Counted from the stretch's first letter, positions 1-11,734 are shown. The stretch: 64,000 nt of DNA from Arthrobacter sp. PsM3 (GCF_030433895.1 NZ_JARUXE010000019.1:24003-88002); one strand, 5' to 3'. The notes: generated by a model from the letters alone, not told the origin. Translations and numbers: made by a program.

Positions 1-2
1 CC

Positions 3-1639
<1,637 letters not shown>

Positions 1640-1643
1640 GCCA

Positions 1644-2303
1644 ATGTCCTCCGTCAGCAAAGTCACCGCTAACGAGCCAAAACGCGCCGCCGCGCGTGCT
1701 GTCAGCAGTGCCGGCAAGGAATCCCCTCCGGACAACGGACAGCGCACCGACGGCGTCAGCATCGGCGTGATCCTGGGGTTCCCGGACGAGATCGCCGAGG
1801 AGCTCCAGCGCTGGCGGGCCTCCTTCGGCGACCCGATGGCGGCCGTCATCCCGGCGCACATCACGCTCGTGACGACCACCATGACCCAGGACTGGGAAGC
1901 GACCCGCAACCACGTGCGTGAGATCGCGAGCAAGCAGGAGCCCTTCAACGTGACCATCGCCGGCACCGGATCCTTCCGGCCGGTGTCCCCGGTGGTCTTC
2001 CTCAACGTTGAGGACGGCTTCGGTGACTGTGTCAGCCTGCACCAGCAGCTCCAGACCGGGCCGCTGGAGCGGGAACTGCCGTTTGCCTACCATCCGCACG
2101 TCACCGTCGCACACGACGTCGCCCCGGAAAGCCTGGATGAGGCCGAAACGGTGCTCAAGGATTACCGGGCCACGTTCCCGGTGGCTAGCATGGGACTTTA
2201 CGAGCACGACGACAACGGCATTTGGCAGCTACGGGAAGAGCTTGACTTTGGGACCGAACCTGACGACGACGGGGGCCAGGACGGTGCAGCAGGCGCCCAC
2301 TGA
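1644..2303 (+). CDS. 2'-5' RNA ligase family (2H phosphoesterase) protein
   Basis: The 219-residue product has the two HxT motifs that define the 2H phosphoesterase superfamily: H72-I-T74 (AHITLV) and H152-V-T154 (HPHVTV). These enzymes act on 2'-5' or cyclic phosphodiester bonds in RNA or nucleotides; the substrate here is unknown. ATG 1644 was chosen because it follows the trpS stop by four bases and sits just before the first plausible coding sequence. An upstream in-frame start would run deep into trpS. The last 20 codons overlap the start of the next gene, suggesting translational coupling across the three genes. Confidence 0.85.
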   Translation: MSSVSKVTANEPKRAAARAVSSAGKESPPDNGQRTDGVSIGVILGFPDEIAEELQRWRASFGDPMAAVIPAHITLVTTTMTQDWEATRNHVREIASKQEPFNVTIAGTGSFRPVSPVVFLNVEDGFGDCVSLHQQLQTGPLERELPFAYHPHVTVAHDVAPESLDEAETVLKDYRATFPVASMGLYEHDDNGIWQLREELDFGTEPDDDGGQDGAAGAH

Positions 2304-3414
2304 GCCGCCGCTTCCCACCGAGCTGGCCCGGCTGAAACTGGAAGTCATCCGGAAACGGGTTGAATGGGGAAAGGTCCGGCGCTCCGGCGGCGGCCGGATG
2401 GCGTCGCTGTTGGCGATGGTGCCGTGGCTGCTGGCCCGGGCCAACACCCTCCGTCCGCTCCGCGCCTTCCAGCACTACAACCTCCAGCACGGCCCCCTGA
2501 TGAGTGCCGGCATCGGGTTCAGGATGTTCTTCTCCATCACAGGTCTGCTGGCCACCGGCCTTTCCCTGGCCGGTCTTGTCCTCAGCGGACAGCCGGCCCT
2601 GCTGGACCAAATCATCAGGAGTGTGGCCAAGGCCGCGCCCGGCCTCCTGCAGGTCGACGGCGGCGAGGGGCTGGTTGATCCCTATCAGCTGCTGAACCCT
2701 TCCAGCCTTGGCTGGGCTGCCGTGATCGCCGCTGCGGTGACTGTCTTCACGGCCCTGGGCTGGATCAGCGGCATCCGCGACGGCGTGCGGGGCATGATGC
2801 GGCTGGGCCCGCGGGGGATGAACCCGGTCCTGCAGATCCTGCGCGACGCCGGCACGCTCCTGCTGCTCGGCGCGGCCCTGGTGGTCAGCGCGGCCGCCTC
2901 CCTGGTGTTCGGCACGGCGGCGGGGTGGGTGACTGAGAAGCTGAACCTGGATCCGCTGCTGGCCGGTCCGCTGACGACCTTGGCCACGATCATGGTGCCG
3001 CTGCTGCTCGGCTGGGGCACCGCGCTGATCATGTTCCGGGTGGCCGCGGGGCTGAAGCTGGCCCGCCGCTCGCTCCTGGAAGGGACCCTCCTTGCCGCGG
3101 TGGGCACCACCGTGCTGCAGATCTTCAGCACCCAGCTGCTGGCCAGTGCCGGACGGAACCCCATCCTGGCGCCCTTCGCCATCATCATCGGCCTGCTGAT
3201 CTGGTTCAACCTGGTCAGCCAGGTGTACCTGGTCTGTGCCTCGTGGGTGGCGATCCGCGAGGAGGACCTCAACCGGGAGCCGGGCAGCAGGAAGACCGGC
3301 TGGGGCGCCCGCCAGGTCCAGCCGGGCAAGACCCCGGTGGAGGCCGGCGAGATCCGTCCCCCGGCCGCTGCTACGCGGTGGCGTCGAGGTACTGGTCGGC
3401 CCACGCCGAAATAA
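2284..3414 (+). CDS. YihY/virulence factor BrkB family membrane protein
   Basis: The 376-residue integral membrane protein matches the YihY/BrkB family (once misnamed ribonuclease BN). After ~50 polar residues it carries the family block RAFQHYNLQHGPLMSAGIGFRMFFS (shown here only as a family landmark) near residue 60, followed by about six hydrophobic segments. It ends with a polar tail of ~50 residues. GTG 2284 is the earliest start that fits and overlaps the previous gene by 20 bases. The exact function of the family is unsettled. The 3' end overlaps the convergent alpha/beta hydrolase gene by 44 bases. Confidence 0.85.
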   Translation: MQQAPTEPPLPTELARLKLEVIRKRVEWGKVRRSGGGRMASLLAMVPWLLARANTLRPLRAFQHYNLQHGPLMSAGIGFRMFFSITGLLATGLSLAGLVLSGQPALLDQIIRSVAKAAPGLLQVDGGEGLVDPYQLLNPSSLGWAAVIAAAVTVFTALGWISGIRDGVRGMMRLGPRGMNPVLQILRDAGTLLLLGAALVVSAAASLVFGTAAGWVTEKLNLDPLLAGPLTTLATIMVPLLLGWGTALIMFRVAAGLKLARRSLLEGTLLAAVGTTVLQIFSTQLLASAGRNPILAPFAIIIGLLIWFNLVSQVYLVCASWVAIREEDLNREPGSRKTGWGARQVQPGKTPVEAGEIRPPAAATRWRRGTGRPTPK

Positions 3415-4141
3415 TCTTCGCGGCACGGGCGGCCTGGCCCTTGGCGGTCAGCAGATGGTCGCTGCCCTCGAGGGATACGAAGCTGCGCGGATGCCGTGCG
3501 GTCCGGAAGATGGTGCTGGCGTTCTCGATGCCCACGGTGTTGTCGGTGGGGGAGTGGAGCACCAGGAGCGGCTTTCCCAGCTGCCGGATGCAGTCCGTGA
3601 GGTCGGCGTTCTCCAGGTCCTCCACGAAGTGGCGGCGGATCTCCACCCGTTTGCCGCCCAGGTCCACTTCGGCGCTGCCCTCGCTGAGGATCCGGTCCAC
3701 GGCCGCGTCAAAGACGTGGGCCACATGCTTGGGCGAGAACGGGGCCCCCACGGTGGCGACGGCGTCGAGCTCCGGGATCTGCCGCGCGGCCGAGAGCACC
3801 GCGGCCCCGCCGAAGGAATGGCCCACCAGCAGCGAGACCGGCCGGCCCGACGCGCGCATGAATTCGGCCGCCTTCACGGTGTCCGCGACCTTGTGGCTGA
3901 AGGAGCCCTCCGACCAGAGCCCGGCGGATTCGCCGAGGCCGAGGTTGTCGAAGCGGAGCATGCCCACCCCGTTGTCCGCCAGAGCCTTGCACATCCTTGA
4001 GGCCGAGGGGCTGTCCTTGCCCAGCGTGAAGCCGTGCGAGAACACCCCCCAGCCCTTCACCGGCCCCTCCGGGACGTCGACGATGCCGGAAAGCAGTTCG
4101 CCGGTGGAACCCTGGAAGGAGACTTTTTCGGAGCGGGACAC
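3371..4141 (-). CDS. Alpha/beta hydrolase
   Basis: The 256-residue product has the nucleophile elbow GHSFGG with Ser109, an oxyanion-side SHGFT block near residue 35, and the FDNLGLGES strand-loop typical of serine hydrolases. The late Asp (SPTDNTV) and His (GSDHLL) complete a plausible triad. It resembles the hydrolase domain sometimes linked to OsmC-like proteins. The substrate cannot be told from sequence. It starts at GTG 4141, with GAAAGGG just upstream on the minus strand. A terminator-like hairpin separates it from sdhB. Confidence 0.85.
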   Translation of the reverse strand: MSRSEKVSFQGSTGELLSGIVDVPEGPVKGWGVFSHGFTLGKDSPSASRMCKALADNGVGMLRFDNLGLGESAGLWSEGSFSHKVADTVKAAEFMRASGRPVSLLVGHSFGGAAVLSAARQIPELDAVATVGAPFSPKHVAHVFDAAVDRILSEGSAEVDLGGKRVEIRRHFVEDLENADLTDCIRQLGKPLLVLHSPTDNTVGIENASTIFRTARHPRSFVSLEGSDHLLTAKGQAARAAKIISAWADQYLDATA

Positions 4142-4166
4142 GTGGACCCTTTCGTTCGGCGGTAAG

Positions 4167-4212
4167 ACGACGACGGCGCCCCCACCCGAAAGGTGAGAGG
4201 CGCCGTCGTCGT
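4167..4212. terminator. 14-bp hairpin between sdhB and the hydrolase gene
   Basis: Perfect inverted repeat ACGACGACGGCGCC (4167-4180) and its complement (4199-4212), with an 18-base loop. It lies just after the sdhB stop on the minus strand. The T-run is weak, so it may slow rather than fully stop transcription into the hydrolase gene. Confidence 0.6.
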
Positions 4213-4243
4213 GGTTCCTGGTTCGTTCTTGGTACTTGGTTCC

Positions 4244-5026
4244 TTAGATCTTGCGGGACAGGATGGCCTGCTTGACCTCGGCGATGGCCTGTGTGACCTG
4301 GATGCCGCGGGGGCAGGCCTCGGTGCAGTTGAAGGTGGTGCGGCAGCGCCACACGCCTTCCTTGTCGTTGAGGATCTCCAGGCGCATGTCGCCGGCGTCA
4401 TCCCGGGAATCGAAGATGAAGCGGTGCGCGTTGACGATCGCCGCCGGGCCGAAGTACTGGCCGTCGGTCCAGAACACCGGGCAGGACGAGGTGCACGCGG
4501 CGCACAGGATGCACTTGGTGGTGTCGTCGAAACGCTCCCGGTCCTCGGCGGACTGCAGGCGTTCCTTGGTGGGCTCGTGGCCGCGGTTGATCAGGAAAGG
4601 CATGACCTCGCGGAAGGACTGGAAGAAGGGCTCCATGTCCACGATCAGGTCCTTCTCCACCGGGAGGCCCTTGATCGGCTCGACCGTGATGGGCTTGGAC
4701 GTGTCCAGGTCCTTCAGCAGGGTCTTGCAGGCGAGGCGGTTGCGGCCGTTGATGCGCATGGCATCGGAGCCGCAGACACCGTGGGCGCAGGACCGGCGGA
4801 AGGAGACGCTGCCGTCGATCTCCCACTTGATCTTGTGCAGGGCGTCCAGGACGCGGTCCGTGCCGTACATGGTCACGTGGAAGTCATCCCAGGTGGACTC
4901 GTCGGAGACCTCCGGGTTGTAGCGGCGCACCCGCAGGTGGACGTCGAAGGACGGGATGTCCCCGCCGCCCCCGATGTGCGCGGGCAGTTCGATCTTGGAG
5001 GCTGGCTCAGCAAGTTCAGCGGTCAT
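4244..5026 (-). CDS. sdhB: Succinate dehydrogenase iron-sulfur subunit
   Basis: The 260-residue Fe-S subunit of complex II passes electrons from the flavoprotein to the membrane quinone site. The plant-type [2Fe-2S] cluster ligands appear in SCAHGVCGSDAM and the later RLACK. The C-terminal half carries CILCAACTSSCP and CRTTFNCTEACPRG, which bind the [4Fe-4S] and [3Fe-4S] clusters. It is the last gene of sdhCDAB, with a single base between the sdhA stop and its ATG. Confidence 0.97.
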   Translation of the reverse strand: MTAELAEPASKIELPAHIGGGGDIPSFDVHLRVRRYNPEVSDESTWDDFHVTMYGTDRVLDALHKIKWEIDGSVSFRRSCAHGVCGSDAMRINGRNRLACKTLLKDLDTSKPITVEPIKGLPVEKDLIVDMEPFFQSFREVMPFLINRGHEPTKERLQSAEDRERFDDTTKCILCAACTSSCPVFWTDGQYFGPAAIVNAHRFIFDSRDDAGDMRLEILNDKEGVWRCRTTFNCTEACPRGIQVTQAIAEVKQAILSRKI

Positions 5027-5027
5027 C

Positions 5028-6836
<1,809 letters not shown>

Positions 6837-6909
6837 ACCAGACGCTCTTTCTCTCAAAATTCGCTAACAACACCGGCCGGCGGAGCCAGCCCGGTGAAAC
6901 CTCGTGGAA

Positions 6910-6940
6910 ATCCGGTGCCTGCCCCGGGCAGGCACCGGAT
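6910..6940. repeat. 31-bp perfect palindrome inside the sdh operon
   Basis: ATCCGGTGCCTGCCC (6910-6924) is followed by one central base and its exact complement (6926-6940), in the sdhD-sdhA gap. In the mRNA it would form a long GC-rich hairpin. It has no T-run, so mRNA processing, stability or partial attenuation is more likely than full termination. Confidence 0.7.
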
Positions 6941-6963
6941 CGGTTGCCGCTGGGGCCGCGCCG

Positions 6964-7452
6964 CTATGGGGAGGGGCAGAAGCCGCCGGGCAGCTGGACA
7001 CCGTTAACCACGGGGCACGGGTCAAAGGTGAAGATGACCATGGTGCCCAGGATGATGATGACGGTGGTGGCCGCGTAGAGCACGATCTTCAGCCACAGGC
7101 GCGTGGCGTCCTTTTCGGCGTAGTCATTGATGATGGTGCGCACACCGTTGGTTCCGTGCAGCATGGCGAGCCACAGCATTGCCAGGTCCCACACCTGCCA
7201 GAACGGGTCCGCCCACTTGCCGGCCACGAAGCCGAAGTCGATCGCGTGGATGCCTTCGCCGACCAGCAGGTTCACGGTCAGGTGTCCGAAGATCAGGACG
7301 ACCAGGACGACGCCGGAAAGCCGCATGAAGAGCCAGGCAAGCATTTCGAAGTTGCCCTTGGAACCGCCGGTACGGCGGTACTGCGGAGCGATCCGGTTGC
7401 TGCCGACCTTAGCGCCGCCACTTCGTGGGCTCTGAATCTGCGTTGCACTCAT
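6964..7452 (-). CDS. sdhD: Succinate dehydrogenase membrane anchor subunit
   Basis: The 162-residue membrane anchor has three hydrophobic segments (around MRLSGVVLVVLIFGHL, VWDLAMLWLAML and LYAATTVIIILGTMV, given as landmarks). The RLSG...H segment is the usual quinone/haem region of actinobacterial SdhD. ATG 7452 is two bases after the sdhC stop on the minus strand; an upstream extension would overlap sdhC and lacks similarity. The ~50 N-terminal residues are polar and basic. It anchors SdhAB to the membrane and helps reduce menaquinone. Confidence 0.92.
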   Translation of the reverse strand: MSATQIQSPRSGGAKVGSNRIAPQYRRTGGSKGNFEMLAWLFMRLSGVVLVVLIFGHLTVNLLVGEGIHAIDFGFVAGKWADPFWQVWDLAMLWLAMLHGTNGVRTIINDYAEKDATRLWLKIVLYAATTVIIILGTMVIFTFDPCPVVNGVQLPGGFCPSP

Positions 7453-7454
7453 GG

Positions 7455-7835
7455 CTAGTGACCTCCAAGGGCGAGGGAAAGGTGGCGGATGGAGAAGCCC
7501 ACCATGACGACTACCCAGAGAGCGAGCACCGTCCACAGCATTTGGCGCTGGTACTTCGCGCCCTTCTTCCAGAAGTCGACGGCGATGATCCGCAGGCCGT
7601 TAAAGGCGTGGAACACGATCGCTGCGACAAGGCCCGTTTCACCCAGGGCCATCAGGGGGTTCTTGTAGGCACCAATCACGGCGGTGTAGGCCTCGGGGGA
7701 CACACGCACCAATGAGGTGTCCAGCACATGGACCAACAAGAAGAAAAAGATCACTACACCGGTAATGCGGTGTCCAACCCAGGACCACATGCCTTCACGG
7801 CCGCGGTACAAGGTGCCAGCTGGTTTTGTCGGCAC
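7455..7835 (-). CDS. sdhC: Succinate dehydrogenase cytochrome b556 subunit
   Basis: The 126-residue haem b subunit has the family signature GMWSWVGHRITGV near its N terminus, HVLDTSLVRVS, and the haem-ligand segment FHAFNGLRII, in three membrane segments. The start is GTG 7835: a strong Shine-Dalgarno AGGGAGG lies eight bases upstream on the minus strand, and PTKPAGTLYRGREG is the usual beginning. It is the first gene of the sdhCDAB operon. Confidence 0.93.
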   Translation of the reverse strand: MPTKPAGTLYRGREGMWSWVGHRITGVVIFFFLLVHVLDTSLVRVSPEAYTAVIGAYKNPLMALGETGLVAAIVFHAFNGLRIIAVDFWKKGAKYQRQMLWTVLALWVVVMVGFSIRHLSLALGGH

Positions 7836-7925
7836 TGAATAAACCTCCCTGCAACACAGCGGCGCTGGCATGGGATCCACGCGGGGGGAACGCCTGCTGC
7901 GAGAGCACTCGTAAGCTCAAGCCTA

Positions 7926-7954
7926 AATCTAGGCTTCGCCCACAGCTTATTCAA
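7926..7954 (-). promoter_or_regulatory. Predicted sdhCDAB promoter
   Basis: On the minus strand TTGAAT (7954-7949) and TAGATT (7931-7926) are separated by 17 bases, giving a start near 7919 and an ~84-base leader to GTG 7835. The -10 box lies inside the inverted repeat AAGCCTA-N4-TAGGCTT (7919-7936), which could be an operator. The rest of the 7836-8149 gap holds an imperfect TTCGTC/GACGAA pair near 7991-8011 and the manC promoter. Confidence 0.6.
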
Positions 7955-8136
7955 TTCAGCCACCCGTTGGTGACGGCGCCCGGCACGGTTTTCGTCCAGT
8001 TTTGAGACGAACGCCACATTTCCTGGTCCGCCGGGAGCGCCCGCACTGCCTCCGGTCCGCATCCGGTCTGCGACGCCGGAAGGCCGTGATGTGTCGTGTC
8101 CGCCGCCGGAGCAGGGACTGTTTCGGTCCGTTCAGC

Positions 8137-8149
8137 TAAAGTAGCCGTG
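8137..8149 (+). promoter_or_regulatory. -10 box of a near-leaderless promoter for the nucleotidyltransferase gene
   Basis: TAAAGT (8137-8142) lies seven bases before ATG 8150. A transcript starting at 8149 or 8150 would have virtually no 5' leader, and there is no Shine-Dalgarno sequence. Confidence 0.55.
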
Positions 8150-9295
8150 ATGAATACAGACAAAGCGACAAGCCAGGACTCACTTCAAGGCTCGGCCCTG
8201 AGCCGATTTATTGCGGTGATTCCGGCAGGCGGTGTTGGGACCCGCCTCTGGCCCCTGTCGCGTGCTGCAGCCCCCAAGTTCCTCCACGACCTCACGGGCT
8301 CGGGCAGTACCCTGCTGAGGTCCACCTACGACCGGCTTGAGCCGCTCGCCGGAAAACACATGCTCGTGGTCACCGGGATGGCGCACCGGGACGCGGTCTG
8401 CCGCCAGCTCCCCGAGATCGACGACGCGGACCTGGTGCTCGAAAGCGAGCCCAAGGACTCCGGCGCCGCCATCGGCCTGGCCGCCGCGATCCTGCACGAA
8501 CGCGATCCGGACACCATCATGGGCTCCTTCGCAGCGGACCAGGTCATCAGCCCGGACGCACTGTTCCACGCGGCCGTCCGGGAAGCCATCCACGCCGCCG
8601 CGGCCGGCAAGATCGTCACGATCGGCATCAAGCCCACCCACCCCTCCACCGGCTTCGGCTACATCCGGGCCGGGAAGAACCTCGGCGTTGACGGGGCCCC
8701 CAGCGCCCAGGCCGTCGTCGAGTTCGTGGAGAAGCCCAGCGAAGAGGTCGCCCAGGAGTATCTCGACAGTGGCGACTACGTCTGGAACGCCGGCATGTTC
8801 GTGGCCCCCGTCGCGCTGATGCTCAAGCACCTCGAAGCCAACCAGCCCGAGCTTTTCGCCGGCGTGCAGGAAATCGCCCGGGCCTGGGACACCCCGCAGC
8901 GCGACGAGGTCAAGGCCCGTGTCTGGCCCACTCTGCCCAAGATTGCGATTGACTACGCCGTGGCCGAACCGGCAGCGGCCGCCGGCGACGTCGCCGTCGT
9001 TCCCGGCACCTTCCGCTGGGACGACGTCGGGGACTTCGCCTCGGTGGGCCGGCTCAACAGCGCCAAGGAAGTCAAGGACGTCACCGTGATCGGCGAGGGC
9101 GCCCGCGTCTTCACCGAGGACGCGAGCGGCGTGGTGGTCTCCGATACCAAACGGGTGATCGCGCTGATCGGCATCAAGGACGTCGTCGTCGTCGATACCC
9201 CTGACGCCTTGCTGGTCATGCACAAGGAACACTCCCAGCGCGTGAAGCAGGCCGTCGATGCCCTCAAGGCCAGCGGCGACACGGACGTGCTGTAG
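8150..9295 (+). CDS. Mannose-1-phosphate guanylyltransferase
   Basis: The 381-residue nucleotidyltransferase converts mannose-1-phosphate and GTP into GDP-mannose for glycan synthesis. The pyrophosphorylase signature AGGVGTRLWPLSRAAAPK lies near residues 26-43; FVEKP and VWNAGMF, the sugar-phosphate contacts, follow. It is the short form without a fused phosphomannose isomerase domain. ATG 8150 is preferred over earlier in-frame starts because of the promoter position. Confidence 0.9.
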   Translation: MNTDKATSQDSLQGSALSRFIAVIPAGGVGTRLWPLSRAAAPKFLHDLTGSGSTLLRSTYDRLEPLAGKHMLVVTGMAHRDAVCRQLPEIDDADLVLESEPKDSGAAIGLAAAILHERDPDTIMGSFAADQVISPDALFHAAVREAIHAAAAGKIVTIGIKPTHPSTGFGYIRAGKNLGVDGAPSAQAVVEFVEKPSEEVAQEYLDSGDYVWNAGMFVAPVALMLKHLEANQPELFAGVQEIARAWDTPQRDEVKARVWPTLPKIAIDYAVAEPAAAAGDVAVVPGTFRWDDVGDFASVGRLNSAKEVKDVTVIGEGARVFTEDASGVVVSDTKRVIALIGIKDVVVVDTPDALLVMHKEHSQRVKQAVDALKASGDTDVL

Positions 9296-9347
9296 TTTCC
9301 GGAGCCACCGTCCGGCGTCCGTTTCCGGAGTCAGTGTCCGGCGTGCT
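9296..9347 (+). repeat. Two tandem 26-bp imperfect repeats
   Basis: TTTCCGGAG...GTCCGGCGT occurs at 9296-9321 and again at 9322-9347, with about six mismatches, directly after the guanylyltransferase stop. It may be a local duplication with no function. Confidence 0.5.
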
Positions 9348-9462
9348 TTGCGCTGCGGAGCCGGGCGGGCTCTCGGCCCCTGCCCTGATCTCCGGCGGGG
9401 CCCGAAGTGTTTCCCGATCCGTAACGCGCCGTACGCGATGCCGCTATTTTTTGTGCGCTCGC

Positions 9463-9474
9463 TAGAGTTGTCCC
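9463..9474 (+). promoter_or_regulatory. Leaderless promoter -10 box of the amidohydrolase gene
   Basis: TAGAGT (9463-9468) is followed by six bases and then GTG 9475, with no Shine-Dalgarno sequence. This is the spacing expected if the transcript begins at the start codon. Confidence 0.65.
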
Positions 9475-10674
9475 GTGCGCAACTACTCCACTGAAACTGA
9501 CCCCACCATATTGGTGGGGCCGTGGCTCGAGCCCCTGCTGCCGGAACTGATCGCCTTCCGCCGGGACCTGCACGCGCACCCGGAGCTGTCGTTCAAGGAG
9601 TTCCGCACCACGGACAAGCTCGCGAAGCGGCTCGAGGAAGCGGGCCTGAAGCCGCGGCGCCTCGAAGGCACTGGCCTCACGGTGGACATCGGGGACGGTC
9701 CGATCGCCACCGCCCTGCGCGGCGACATCGACGCCCTGCCCATCATCGAGGAAACAGGTCTTCCCTTCGCGTCGAAGAACCATGGCGTCACGCACGCCTG
9801 CGGCCACGACGTGCACACCGCCACCATGCTCGGCGCGGCCCTGGTCCTGCAGCGGATGCACGAGGAGTCGCCGCTGCGCGGCACCGTGCGGATCATCTTC
9901 CAGCCGGCCGAGGAAACCATGCCCGGCGGCGCCCAGAGCTGCATCGAGCAGGGCGTCCTCGAAGGTGTTCCGCGGATCTTCGCCCTGCACTGCGACCCCC
10001 GGATCGAAGTGGGCAAGATCGGCACCCGGATCGGCGCCATTACCTCCGCCTCGGACACGATCAAAATCGAACTGACCGGCCGCGGGGGCCACACCTCACG
10101 GCCGCACCTGACCGAAGAGCTCGTCTTCGCCCTGGCGCAGATCGCCATCAACGTTCCGGCCGTGCTCTCCCGCCGCGTCGATGTCCGCAGCGGCGTCTCC
10201 GTGGTCTGGGGCCACATCTCCGCAGGCTCCGCGCCCAACGCCATCCCGGCCAGCGGCTACATGGCGGGCACCATGCGCTGCCTGGACCGCGACGCCTGGC
10301 ACAGTGCCGGGGTCATCCTCGACGAGGTCGTGCAGCAGATCGCCGCTCCGTACGGCGTCGATGTCCACCTGGAACATACGCGCGGCGTGCCCCCCGTGGT
10401 CAACTCTGAACACGAGACCGCCCTGATCGAAGCCGCGGCCCGCGCCGAGATCGGCGAAGGCGCAGTGGTGCTGACGCCGCAGTCCATGGGCGGCGAGGAC
10501 TTCGCGTGGTTCCTCGCGGACCTCCCCGGCGCCATGATGCGCCTGGGCACCAAGACGCCCGGCGGCGAGGAGTATGACCTGCACCGCGGGGACTACATCC
10601 TGGACGAACGCGCCCTGGGCCTGGGCATCAAGGTCCTCACCGCCGCAGCCCTGCGCACCCTCCGCGACCTCTAG
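9475..10674 (+). CDS. M20 family amidohydrolase
   Basis: The 399-residue product belongs to the M20D peptidase/amidohydrolase group (hippurate hydrolase, N-acyl-amino-acid amidohydrolase). It shows RRDLHAHPELSFKE near residue 30, the metal-binding ACGHDVHTATMLG near residue 105, and QPAEETMPGGAQ near residue 143. The dimerisation domain follows (GRGGHTSRPH), and SMGGEDFAWF supplies the last ligand region. It likely removes an acyl group from an amino acid derivative in the cytoplasm. The precise substrate is unknown. Confidence 0.9.
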   Translation: MRNYSTETDPTILVGPWLEPLLPELIAFRRDLHAHPELSFKEFRTTDKLAKRLEEAGLKPRRLEGTGLTVDIGDGPIATALRGDIDALPIIEETGLPFASKNHGVTHACGHDVHTATMLGAALVLQRMHEESPLRGTVRIIFQPAEETMPGGAQSCIEQGVLEGVPRIFALHCDPRIEVGKIGTRIGAITSASDTIKIELTGRGGHTSRPHLTEELVFALAQIAINVPAVLSRRVDVRSGVSVVWGHISAGSAPNAIPASGYMAGTMRCLDRDAWHSAGVILDEVVQQIAAPYGVDVHLEHTRGVPPVVNSEHETALIEAAARAEIGEGAVVLTPQSMGGEDFAWFLADLPGAMMRLGTKTPGGEEYDLHRGDYILDERALGLGIKVLTAAALRTLRDL

Positions 10675-10703
10675 GTCCCTGCCGCCAACCGGTCCCGCTC
10701 CCG

Positions 10704-10762
10704 CCGAGGTGAGAGTACGCGCCCATCGTCGGGCGATTCATGGGCGCGAACTGTGACCTCGG
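10704..10762. repeat. 59-bp intergenic palindromic element (copy 1)
   Basis: Outer arms CCGAGGT (10704-10710) and ACCTCGG (10756-10762) and inner arms CGCGCCCAT (10718-10726) and ATGGGCGCG (10740-10748) nest around a 13-base centre. Its length equals that of the element at 20532-20590, and the two share a 12-of-16 match (see findings). Confidence 0.65.
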
Positions 10763-10786
10763 GGGAGGCGTCGGAACATGAATGAG

Positions 10787-10815
10787 TTGTGCACAATTCA
10801 ATTGTGGATTATCGT
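10787..10815 (+). promoter_or_regulatory. ohrR-ohr promoter with leaderless -10 box
   Basis: TTGTGC (10787-10792), 17 bases, then TATCGT (10810-10815). ATG 10822 follows six bases later, so the mRNA probably starts at the initiation codon. Confidence 0.7.
10792..10806. promoter_or_regulatory. OhrR operator (OhrR box)
   Basis: CACAATTCAATTGTG is a perfect inverted repeat with 7-bp arms. It fills the spacer between the -35 and -10 boxes of ohrR, the position for repression. It closely matches the known OhrR operator core ACAATT-AATTGT. The adjacent downstream gene encodes the matching repressor. Confidence 0.8.
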
Positions 10816-10821
10816 ATAGTG

Positions 10822-11271
10822 ATGACCGATTCTTCCCGCCTCAACGCACCCCGCCTGGACCGGCAGTTGTGCTTCGCGATGTACTCGGCCTCCCGGGCTG
10901 CCACCGCGGCGTACCGGCCGATACTCGACGAGCTCGGTCTGACCTACCCGCAGTACCTCGTCATGCTGGTGCTCTGGGAAGAGGAACCGCGCAGCGTCCG
11001 CGAGCTGGGGGAGGAGTTGGGCCTCGACTCCGGCACGCTATCCCCGTTGCTCAAGCGGCTTGAGTCCCTGGGCCTCGTGGAACGGCGGCGCTCTGCCGAG
11101 GACGAACGGCGGGTTGAGGTCTTCCTGACCGAGTCCGGCACCGCGCTCAGCGCCCGGACCACCGGCATCCCGCAACGGCTCGCCGACGCGGCCGGGCTCT
11201 CGCCCGCGGAGCTTGACCAGCTCCGCGTGACCCTGGGCCGGCTGACCGCCGCCCTGCGCGGCTCGCACTGA
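10822..11271 (+). CDS. ohrR: MarR-family organic hydroperoxide sensor/repressor
   Basis: The 149-residue winged-helix repressor has the OhrR N-terminal block LDRQLCFAMYSASR with the redox-sensing Cys17. Oxidation of this Cys by organic peroxides releases DNA in the known family members. The recognition region is LGLDSGTLSPLLKRLESLGLV, with the wing RRRSAEDERRVEV after it (landmarks near residues 65-95). ATG 10822 is chosen because it is six bases from the -10 box; the ATG at 10789 lies within the operator. It is followed by ohr 31 bases downstream and represses its own operon. Confidence 0.93.
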   Translation: MTDSSRLNAPRLDRQLCFAMYSASRAATAAYRPILDELGLTYPQYLVMLVLWEEEPRSVRELGEELGLDSGTLSPLLKRLESLGLVERRRSAEDERRVEVFLTESGTALSARTTGIPQRLADAAGLSPAELDQLRVTLGRLTAALRGSH

Positions 11272-11302
11272 CTTCCACTGAAACTCAACAGATTGGATCC
11301 CC

Positions 11303-11734
11303 ATGAAGACCCTTTACACAGCGGAGGCACTGGCCTCGGGCGAAGGCCGCGACGGCACCGCCGTGACCAAGGACGGCAAGCTCAGCGTGACCCTGGCCAG
11401 CCCCGTGGAACTCGGCGGCAACGGCGAAGGCACCAACCCCGAGCAGCTTTTCGCTGCGGGCTACGCGGCCTGCTTCCACTCCGCCCTGCGGCTCGTCGGC
11501 CGCCAGGCCAAAGCGGACCTGACGGATTCCGCCGTGGCCGCAAGGATCCACCTCGGCGCCCTCGCCGACGGACCCGGCTTCGGCATCGCCGCGGAACTTG
11601 AGATTGCCTTGCCCGCCGTGGACCGGGAAACGGCCGAGGCCCTCGTGGCCAAGGCACACGAAGTCTGCCCCTACTCCAATGCCACCCGTGGCAACATCAC
11701 TGTCGACATCACGATCCTGGAGGTCGCCGCATGA
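11303..11734 (+). CDS. ohr: Organic hydroperoxide resistance protein (Ohr/OsmC family)
   Basis: The 143-residue thiol peroxidase reduces organic hydroperoxides. The two catalytic cysteines are Cys57 (GYAACFHSAL) and Cys122 (EVCPYSNATRGN), the spacing seen in Ohr proteins. It lies directly downstream of ohrR in the same transcript. Its last four bases overlap the next start (ATGA). Confidence 0.95.
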   Translation: MKTLYTAEALASGEGRDGTAVTKDGKLSVTLASPVELGGNGEGTNPEQLFAAGYAACFHSALRLVGRQAKADLTDSAVAARIHLGALADGPGFGIAAELEIALPAVDRETAEALVAKAHEVCPYSNATRGNITVDITILEVAA

